NCBI RefSeq assembly: GCF_001617365.1
Contig: NZ_LVJR01000122.1
Coordinates: 1-54,222, forward strand
Reading direction: 5' to 3'
DNA length: 54,222 nucleotides
From: Rhodanobacter sp. FW104-R8
GTDB taxonomy: Bacteria; Pseudomonadota; Gammaproteobacteria; Xanthomonadales; Rhodanobacteraceae
A program made the translations under genes and the position numbers. Numbering within the stretch: the stretch's first letter is position 1; each line of letters opens with the position of its first letter. The notes beneath the pieces are model-generated. The model did no database searches. It was given only the letters and a program-made list of their open reading frames with translations, and was not told the origin of the DNA. Positions 47,635 to 54,222 of the stretch are shown here, in pieces.

Positions 47635-50298
47635 ATGCCTAAGCAAGTGGGGGTCAACGTGGTGCTTGTGCGTGCGGTGCGTACGGCGCTTGCCGCGGCG
47701 GCGCTGGTGGCGTGGTCGGCGCAGGCGCAGGATCCGGGGGTGACGGACAGCGGACAGGCCACAGCCAGCCAGGCGACCAAGGCGCAGGGACAGAAGGATG
47801 CAGCGAAGAACAAAGCGATCACCAACCTGCAGCAGGTGGTGGTGACCGGCACGCACCGGGCCGGCCTGTCGCCGACCGCATCGATATCGCCGATCGACGC
47901 CTTCAGCGGCAGCCAGATCGCGAACCAGCCATCGGCAGACCTGACCGACACGTTGACCAATATCGTGCCGTCGCTGACCACCCAGCGCTTTCCCATCGCC
48001 GACGGCACGGCGTTCGTGCGGCCGGTATCGTTGCGCAACCTGTCGCCCGACCAGACCCTGGTGCTGGTCGACGGCGTGCGCTTCCATCGTTCGGCGCTGG
48101 TCAACCTGCAGATCGATCCGCTCGGCACCTTCAACCAGGGCGCGCAGGCGGTCGATTTCTCGGTGTTCCCGTCCAACGCGGTCGAGCGCGTCGAGGTGCT
48201 GCGCGACGGCGCCTCGGTGCTATACGGATCGGATGCGATCGCCGGTGTGGTCAACGTCATCCTGAAGAAGGCCCCCAAGGGCGTGACGGTCAGCGCGGAA
48301 TGGGGCAAGTACGGCAAGGGCGACGGTGACCTGCGGCGCTACGACGCCGACGCCGGGTTCCCGCTCGGGGCTGACGGCTTCGTGCACGTGAGCGCCGAGC
48401 GCGAGACCACCGATCCCACTTCACGCGGCATTCCACAGCACAACGCGGCGCTCGTCGCGGCGGCGGTGGGTGCGAACCTGGTGCCGTACGACGGCCTCGG
48501 CCAGCGCTGGGGCGATCCGCAGACCAAGTCGAACAAGCTCTTCGTCAACGCGGGCCTGCCGCTGGCGGGCGACGTGCAGCTGTACGGCTACGGCAATTTC
48601 ATGGACAAGAAGGTCCTGTCCAGCTTCTTCTACCGCAACCCGGTATTGCCGGCGCAGTACGGCATCGCTGGCCGTTCGACGCTGGTCAGCTACGCCAGCG
48701 GCACCCTGACGCCGGCGAACGCGCCGCAGTCGCTGGTGGACAGCATCGTTGCCGGCGGCGGCAGCCCGGCGAACTATCTTACGGCCGCCGCCACGAGTCC
48801 GAGCGGCTGGGTGCTGCTCAACCCGATCTACAAGCAGTTCCCCGGCGGCTACAGCCCGATGTTCGGCGCCGACATCGCCGACCATCAGCTGGTCGGCGGC
48901 GTGCGCGGCGGCGGGCAGAGCAACTTCCAGTGGGATGCGCACTATCGCACCGGCAGCAACGAGGTCGACTACCGGCTGCAGGGTTCGATCAACCCGAGCC
49001 TGGGCAGCCTTTCGCCCACCAGCTTCCGCCCCGGCAAGCTGACCCAGCGCGAGCAGGGCGCCGGTGCGGATTTCGTCCGCTCGTTCGACAACTCGCCGCT
49101 AACGCTGGCCTTCGGTGCGCAGTGGCGCCAGGAAACCTACATCATCCATCAGGGCGATGCCGGTTCGATCCAGGTGGGGCCGACCGCGTCGGTGTTCGGC
49201 GTGGGTTCGGACGCCTTCCAGGGCTTTCCGACCAGCGCGGCCGGGCGGTTCACGCAGAACAGCGAATCCGCCTACTTCGACGCCGAGACGAACCTCACCG
49301 ACAAGTGGTCGGGCGCCGCGGCAGTGCGCTACGAGCATGCGAACGGCTACGGTTCCAAGGTGGTCTACAAGCTTTCCAGCCGCTACGCGATCACCGACAC
49401 GTTCGCCTTGCGCGGCACCTACAACACCGGCTTCCGCACGCCGACCCCGGGCCAGGCCAACACGCTGAACGTCACCACCACGGCGAATGCCCAGGGCGGC
49501 CTGATCCCCAGCGGCACCTATCCGGTGAACAACCCGGTGGCGCGTGCGCTCGGCTCGGCACCGCTGAGGACCGAGACGTCCAAGAGCCTGTCCGTCGGTG
49601 CCGTGTGGACGCCGACCGACAACGTCACCACCACCCTGGACTACTACCGGATCAGGATCGACAACCGCATCGGCCTGGTCAGCAAGACCATTACCCAGGC
49701 CACCGTCGACCAGCTCACCGCCGGCGGCTACCCGAACGCGCCACTGCTGCTCGGCAGCGACGCCAGCTATTTCGGCAACGCGTATGGCTCCCATGTCCAC
49801 GGCATCGACTTCGTGCTCGACACGCGGCACCAGCTGGGTGACGGCAAGCTCAACATCGACTTCCGCTACAACCGCAACACACAGAGCGTGGTCAAGGTGA
49901 AGCCGGACACGCTCAACAACGATTTCGTGTACGACCTCGAACACCAGGTGCCCAAGAGCCGGGCAGTGCTCAGTTTCGACTATGGGCTGAACCGGTTCGA
50001 CGCCATCGCGCGGATCAACCGTTACGGCGGCTGGAGCACCACGGTCGGCCTGTTCGGCAGCAACAATCCGCCGACCGACGCGGATCATTACAGCGGCAAG
50101 ACGCTGCTCGACCTGGAGGCGCGCTACAAAATCAACGACGTCTTCTCGGTGGCCGTCGGCGGCAACAACGTCTTCGACACCTACCCGGGCAAGGAGCGGA
50201 ACCCAACGCTGCGGTTTCTTGGCGTCAAGTACGCGCTCACCTCGCCGTTCGGTTTCAACGGCGCCTTCTGGTACGCGCGCGTGACGGCCAGCTTCTGA
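47635..50298 (+). CDS. TonB-dependent outer membrane receptor
   Basis: An 887-residue outer membrane transporter. A signal peptide (about residues 1-32, ending AQA-Q) leads to a TonB-box-like LQQVVVTGTH, a plug with LVLVDGVRF, AVERVEVLRDGASVLYGSDAIAGVVNVILKK, and a long beta-barrel ending in ARVTASF with the terminal Phe of such barrels. No STN signalling domain, so no direct sigma-factor relay. ATG 47635 has AAGGGGAG in front. No substrate-specific genes are adjacent; the ligand is unknown. The gene is flanked by relatives of the 20-bp repeat. Confidence 0.92.
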   Translation: MPKQVGVNVVLVRAVRTALAAAALVAWSAQAQDPGVTDSGQATASQATKAQGQKDAAKNKAITNLQQVVVTGTHRAGLSPTASISPIDAFSGSQIANQPSADLTDTLTNIVPSLTTQRFPIADGTAFVRPVSLRNLSPDQTLVLVDGVRFHRSALVNLQIDPLGTFNQGAQAVDFSVFPSNAVERVEVLRDGASVLYGSDAIAGVVNVILKKAPKGVTVSAEWGKYGKGDGDLRRYDADAGFPLGADGFVHVSAERETTDPTSRGIPQHNAALVAAAVGANLVPYDGLGQRWGDPQTKSNKLFVNAGLPLAGDVQLYGYGNFMDKKVLSSFFYRNPVLPAQYGIAGRSTLVSYASGTLTPANAPQSLVDSIVAGGGSPANYLTAAATSPSGWVLLNPIYKQFPGGYSPMFGADIADHQLVGGVRGGGQSNFQWDAHYRTGSNEVDYRLQGSINPSLGSLSPTSFRPGKLTQREQGAGADFVRSFDNSPLTLAFGAQWRQETYIIHQGDAGSIQVGPTASVFGVGSDAFQGFPTSAAGRFTQNSESAYFDAETNLTDKWSGAAAVRYEHANGYGSKVVYKLSSRYAITDTFALRGTYNTGFRTPTPGQANTLNVTTTANAQGGLIPSGTYPVNNPVARALGSAPLRTETSKSLSVGAVWTPTDNVTTTLDYYRIRIDNRIGLVSKTITQATVDQLTAGGYPNAPLLLGSDASYFGNAYGSHVHGIDFVLDTRHQLGDGKLNIDFRYNRNTQSVVKVKPDTLNNDFVYDLEHQVPKSRAVLSFDYGLNRFDAIARINRYGGWSTTVGLFGSNNPPTDADHYSGKTLLDLEARYKINDVFSVAVGGNNVFDTYPGKERNPTLRFLGVKYALTSPFGFNGAFWYARVTASF

Positions 50299-50316
50299 CC
50301 GATCGTCGCCCGCAAG

Positions 50317-50348
50317 GCCATGTCCCCGGGCGCGCCCGGGGACATGGC
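50317..50348. terminator. Perfect 32-base palindrome after the receptor gene
   Basis: GCCATGTCCCCGGGCG and its exact reverse complement adjoin directly. It lies between convergent genes (receptor and Nramp), where a two-way terminator is expected; no T-run is present. Confidence 0.65.
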
Positions 50349-50393
50349 TGACGGTGCCACCATTTCACCCTCGGGGGCGGGAAACAGTCCAGC

Positions 50394-51680
50394 TCACTTC
50401 CCCCACGTCACGAACATGCCCGCCGCCGCCGCCGCCATCGCGGCGGTGGCCAGCCAGCCGAACAGTTTCAGCGGCCACGGCATGGTGAATTCGCCCATGA
50501 CCTTGCGGTGCGAGCCCATCAGCATCATCGCGACCATCAGCGGCACGGCGGCCACGCCGTTGATCACCGCGCTCCAGTACAGCGCCTTGATCGGGTCGAG
50601 CGGGGTGAGGTTGAGCGCGATGCCGAGCAGGGCCGAGCCGATCAGCACGCCGTAGAAGAAGCGCGCCTCGTGCGGCTTGTGTTCGAGCCCGCTGCGCTGG
50701 CCGAACGCGCCGGCGGCGGCGTAGGCGGTGGCGCCGGCCAGCACCGGCACGGCGAGCAGGCCGGTGCCGATGATGCCGGCGGCAAACAGTGCGAACGCCA
50801 GCTCGCCGGCCAGCGGCCGCAGGGCCTCGGCGGCCTGGGCCGAGGACTGGATGTCGGTCTTGCCGTGTGCGTGCAGCACCACGGCGGTGGTGAGGATGAT
50901 GAAGAACGCGATCAGGTTGGAGAAGACCATCCCCACCGTGGTGTCGATGCCGATCCGGCGCAGGGCGCTCGGCGCCTGCTGTGGCGCGTCCTGCAGCGGC
51001 TGCCGCCGCACTTTCGATTCGATTTCCTCGACCTCCTGCGACGCCTGCCAGCAGAACAGGTAGGGGCTGATGGTGGTGCCGAGCAGGGCCACCAGGCCCA
51101 CGGCGTAGGGCGCGCTCCAACTGATCGGCGGCAGCACGATGCTTCTCAGCACGGCGTGCCAGGGCACGTCGACCACCAGCACGGTGGCCACGTAGGCGAA
51201 CAGGCTCAGGGTGAGCACCTTCAGGATCGGCGCATAGCGGGTGAACGGAATGAACACCTGCAGCAGCAGCGACAGCACCGCAAAACCGGCGGCGTAGAGC
51301 AGGGCCGGCCCGCCGACCAGCAGCTTCAGCGCCGCGCCCATGGCGCCGATGTCCGCCGCCAGGTTGATCACGTTGGCGATGAAGATCAGCGCCAGCAGCG
51401 CATACACCAGCGTGCGCGGGTAGTGCTGGCGCATGCCGTCCATCAGGCCGTGGCCGGTGACCCGGCCGATGCCGGCGCTGATCGCTTGGATCGCGATCAT
51501 CAGCGGCATGGTCACCAGCGCCGCCCATAGCATGCCGTAACCGAACGCCGCGCCTACCTGCGAATAGGTGGCGATGCCGCTGGGGTCGTCGTCGGCCGCG
51601 CCGGTGATCAGGCCGGCGCCGAGGCTGGCCCAGGGCGGAGTTTCCGGGCCGCCGTCTTCGGTGTTTTCGCGTACGGCCAT
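50394..51680 (-). CDS. Divergent Nramp-family divalent metal transporter
   Basis: A 428-residue membrane protein with about eleven helices. Helix 1 carries ADDDPSGIATYSQVG, in place of the DPGN of classic Mn/Fe Nramp. The helix-6 region reads LLGTTISPYLFCWQASQEVEE (near 205), where classic members have MPHN; the metal-binding methionine and the Asn are therefore changed. Such members may prefer other ions (Mg-like) or act differently, so I do not call it MntH. ATG 51680. It is divergent from the phosphoketolase gene, 154 bases apart, and convergent with the TonB receptor. Confidence 0.82.
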   Translation of the reverse strand: MAVRENTEDGGPETPPWASLGAGLITGAADDDPSGIATYSQVGAAFGYGMLWAALVTMPLMIAIQAISAGIGRVTGHGLMDGMRQHYPRTLVYALLALIFIANVINLAADIGAMGAALKLLVGGPALLYAAGFAVLSLLLQVFIPFTRYAPILKVLTLSLFAYVATVLVVDVPWHAVLRSIVLPPISWSAPYAVGLVALLGTTISPYLFCWQASQEVEEIESKVRRQPLQDAPQQAPSALRRIGIDTTVGMVFSNLIAFFIILTTAVVLHAHGKTDIQSSAQAAEALRPLAGELAFALFAAGIIGTGLLAVPVLAGATAYAAAGAFGQRSGLEHKPHEARFFYGVLIGSALLGIALNLTPLDPIKALYWSAVINGVAAVPLMVAMMLMGSHRKVMGEFTMPWPLKLFGWLATAAMAAAAAGMFVTWGK

Positions 51681-51834
51681 GGGGTCGTTTCCGCTGCGTG
51701 ATCAAACCGGGTGGGGCGCCGAGGATGATGGAACCGTGGAATGCGGCGTGTGACGAGGTGCCGCAGCAAAATTCACGGCCCGGGGTATACATAGTGCAAC
51801 AAGCCGGATTTCCGCATGCGATGGGTGCCAGACC

Positions 51835-54222
51835 ATGACCACCGACGCCTTGGCCCGCCAGCCGTTCGACCCCGCCGTGCTGCACGGCATCGACGCCTGG
51901 TGGCGCGCCGCGAACTACCTTTCGGTCGGGCAGATCTACCTGCGCGCCAATCCCCTGCTGAAGGAACCGCTGGCGCTCTCGCACATCAAGCACATGCTGC
52001 TGGGCCACTGGGGCACCACGCCCGGGCAGAACTTCATCTATGCACACCTGAACCGGGCGATCCGGCAATACGACCTGGACGTGATCTATCTTTCCGGCCC
52101 TGGCCACGGCGGCCCTGCGGTGGTGGCGAACGCGTACCTGGACGGCACCTACAGCGAGGTCTACCCCGACATCAGCCAGGACGAGGCGGGGCTGCAGCGG
52201 CTGTTCAAGCAGTTCTCGTTTCCCGGCGGCATCCCCAGCCACGCCTCACCGGAATGTCCCGGCTCGCTGCACGAGGGCGGCGAACTCGGCTACTCGCTGA
52301 GCCACGCGTTCGGCGCGGTGTTCGACAACCCCGGGCTGATCGCCGCCTGTGTCGTCGGCGATGGCGAGGCGGAAACCGGGCCGCTGGCCACGGCCTGGCA
52401 TTCGAACAAGTTCCTCGATCCGGTGGGCGACGGCGCGGTGCTGCCGATCCTGCACCTGAACGGCTACAAGATCGCCAACCCCACGGTGCTGGCGCGGATC
52501 GGCCGCGACGAGCTGGAGCAGCTGCTGCGCGGCTATGGCTGGGTGCCGCATTTCGTGTCGGGCAGCGAACCTGCGGCGATGCACCAGGCGATGGCGGCGG
52601 CGATGGACGCGGTGGTGGCGCAGATCCGGCAGATCCAGCGCGACACGCGCGAACACGGCGTCACCGCGCGGCCGCGCTGGCCGATGATCGTGCTCGATTC
52701 GCCCAAGGGCTGGACCGGGCCGAAGCTGGTCGACGGCAAGCCGGTTGAGGGCACTTTCCGTGCGCACCAGGTGCCGCTGCCGGTCTCCGCCAGCAGTCCG
52801 CCGGAGCACCTGCAGCAGCTCGAGGCGTGGCTGCACAGCTACCGGCCGGAAGAGCTGTTCGACGCGCACGGCCGGCTGCGGCCCGAGCTGGCCGCGCTCG
52901 CCCCCGCCGGCGCGCGCCGGATGAGCGCGAACCCGCACGCCAACGGCGGCCTGCTGCTGCGCGACCTGCGCCTGCCGGATTTCCGCGACTACGCGGTCGC
53001 GGTGCCGCAGCCCGGGGTGGGCGGCATCGGCGACACGCACGTGCTGGGGCCGTTCCTGCGCGACGTGATCCGCCTCAACGAGCGGTCGCGCAACTTCCGC
53101 GTGTTCGGGCCGGACGAGACGGTGTCGAACGGTCTCGGCGCGGTATTCGAGGCCACCAGCCGCCAGTGGCAGGCCGCGCTGAAGCCGGACGACGAATTCC
53201 TCGCGGCGCAGGGCCGGGTGGTCGAGATGCTCAGCGAGCACCAGTGCGAAGGCTGGCTGGAGGGCTACCTGCTGACCGGACGGCACGGCCTGTTCAACTG
53301 CTACGAGGCGTTCATCCACATCATCGATTCGATGTTCAACCAGCACGCCAAGTGGCTGAAGATGACCGCGGCGATCCCGTGGCGACGCCCACTCGCCTCG
53401 CTGAACTACCTGCTGGCTTCGCACGTATGGCGGCAGGACCACAACGGCTTCACCCACCAGGATCCCGGCTTCATCGACCACGTGGTCAACAAGAAGGCGG
53501 AGATCGTGCGGGTGTACCTGCCGCCGGACGCGAACTGCCTGCTGTCGGTGATCGACCACTGCCTGCGCAGCCGGCACTACGTCAACGTGGTGGTGGCAGG
53601 CAAGCATCCGGCGCCGCAATGGCTGCCGATGGAGGCGGCGCAGCGGCACTGCAGCCTGGGCATCGGCATCTGGCCGTGGGCCAGCAACGACCAGCACGGC
53701 GGCCCCGACGTGGTGATGGCCTGCGCCGGCGACGTGCCCACGCTGGAGACGCTGGCGGCGGTGTCGATCCTGCGGCGCTACCTGCCGGAACTGAAAGTGC
53801 GCGTGGTCAACGTGGTCGACCTGATGAAGCTGCAGTCGCCCAGCGAGCACCCGCACGGCCTGGACGACGACGGTTTCGACCAGCTGTTCACCCGCGACAA
53901 GCCGGTGATCTTCGCATTCCACGGCTACCCCAGCCTGGTCCACCGGCTGACCTACCGGCGTGCCAACCACGACAACCTGCACGTGCACGGCTACAAGGAG
54001 GAGGGCACCATCACGACGCCGTTCGACATGACCGTGATGAACGCGCTGGACCGCTTCCACCTGGTGATCGACGTGATCAACCGTGCGCCGCAGACGGGTG
54101 AGCGGGGCGTCTATCTCAAGCAGAAGCTGCTGGACAAGCTGATCGAGCACAAGCAGTACATCGACGCGAATGGCGAGGATTTGCCGGAAATCCGCCACTG
54201 GACGTGGGGCGCGCAGGACGCC
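51835..54222 (+). CDS. xfp: Phosphoketolase (3' end missing)
   Basis: 796 codons are visible, so only the last few residues may be missing from a protein that usually has about 790-820. It is a ThDP enzyme splitting xylulose 5-phosphate (and often fructose 6-phosphate) into acetyl phosphate and an aldose phosphate. Signatures are [56 protein letters not shown] (ThDP motif, near 175) and [17 protein letters not shown] 51835 (MTTDALAR). A partner acetate kinase gene, if present, lies beyond the window. Confidence 0.95.
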   Translation, partial: MTTDALARQPFDPAVLHGIDAWWRAANYLSVGQIYLRANPLLKEPLALSHIKHMLLGHWGTTPGQNFIYAHLNRAIRQYDLDVIYLSGPGHGGPAVVANAYLDGTYSEVYPDISQDEAGLQRLFKQFSFPGGIPSHASPECPGSLHEGGELGYSLSHAFGAVFDNPGLIAACVVGDGEAETGPLATAWHSNKFLDPVGDGAVLPILHLNGYKIANPTVLARIGRDELEQLLRGYGWVPHFVSGSEPAAMHQAMAAAMDAVVAQIRQIQRDTREHGVTARPRWPMIVLDSPKGWTGPKLVDGKPVEGTFRAHQVPLPVSASSPPEHLQQLEAWLHSYRPEELFDAHGRLRPELAALAPAGARRMSANPHANGGLLLRDLRLPDFRDYAVAVPQPGVGGIGDTHVLGPFLRDVIRLNERSRNFRVFGPDETVSNGLGAVFEATSRQWQAALKPDDEFLAAQGRVVEMLSEHQCEGWLEGYLLTGRHGLFNCYEAFIHIIDSMFNQHAKWLKMTAAIPWRRPLASLNYLLASHVWRQDHNGFTHQDPGFIDHVVNKKAEIVRVYLPPDANCLLSVIDHCLRSRHYVNVVVAGKHPAPQWLPMEAAQRHCSLGIGIWPWASNDQHGGPDVVMACAGDVPTLETLAAVSILRRYLPELKVRVVNVVDLMKLQSPSEHPHGLDDDGFDQLFTRDKPVIFAFHGYPSLVHRLTYRRANHDNLHVHGYKEEGTITTPFDMTVMNALDRFHLVIDVINRAPQTGERGVYLKQKLLDKLIEHKQYIDANGEDLPEIRHWTWGAQDA

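Overview
The window is about 54 kb of GC-rich chromosome from a gammaproteobacterium. The best fit is Rhodanobacteraceae/Xanthomonadaceae (Rhodanobacter-, Dyella- or Frateuria-like); this placement is inferred from gene content, GC-rich codon use and GTAGGAGCCCGC-type interspersed repeats, not from a database search. From 25.6 kb to 45.2 kb it follows the backbone known from E. coli (aat ... trxB ... ftsK-lolA-rarA-serS), with local replacements and insertions.

Left part (1-15.2 kb): a secreted CehA/McbA-type PHP metallohydrolase cut by the window edge, an RhtA-like exporter, a three-domain membrane protein (GH18-like, NodB deacetylase, GT2 synthase), an alpha/beta hydrolase, a YdcF-like protein, a two-gene acetolactate synthase/aldehyde dehydrogenase operon, xseA, and a phospholipase D/cardiolipin synthase-like protein.

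Middle (15.2-25.7 kb): a long acetyl-CoA hydrolase/transferase runs into the 3' end of a complete cbb3 oxidase locus, ccoN-O-Q-P-(H)-I-S. Most of that locus is joined by short start/stop overlaps. A candidate FNR/ANR box precedes ccoN. ispG and an HD-GYP phosphodiesterase follow.

Backbone (25.7-45.2 kb): aat, a COG3146-type acyltransferase, trxB, alanine dehydrogenase, ftsK and lolA. Between lolA and rarA, which are adjacent in E. coli, lies a six-gene hyfB-C-E-F-G-I operon plus a divergent ribbon-helix-helix regulator with an AT-rich palindrome between them. The large subunit lacks the Ni-binding cysteine pairs, so this is a hydrogenase-related (Ehr-like) membrane complex and not a hydrogenase. 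After rarA comes a serS gene with an in-frame, low-GC segment that makes SerRS about 65 residues longer than usual, then a small membrane protein and tRNA-Ser(TGA).

Right part (45.2-54.2 kb): a decayed accessory zone behind the tRNA holds a C-terminal gene fragment with its own terminator, an IS3-type transposase, a second gene remnant and a 20-bp repeat pair. It is followed by a TonB-dependent receptor, a divergent Nramp-family transporter and a phosphoketolase cut by the window end.

The most noteworthy items are the SerRS insertion, the cysteine-less Hyf/Ehr complex with its candidate regulator, the CcoI ATPase without its N-terminal CxxC, and the 104-bp convergent overlap of ccoS with the acetyl-CoA hydrolase gene.
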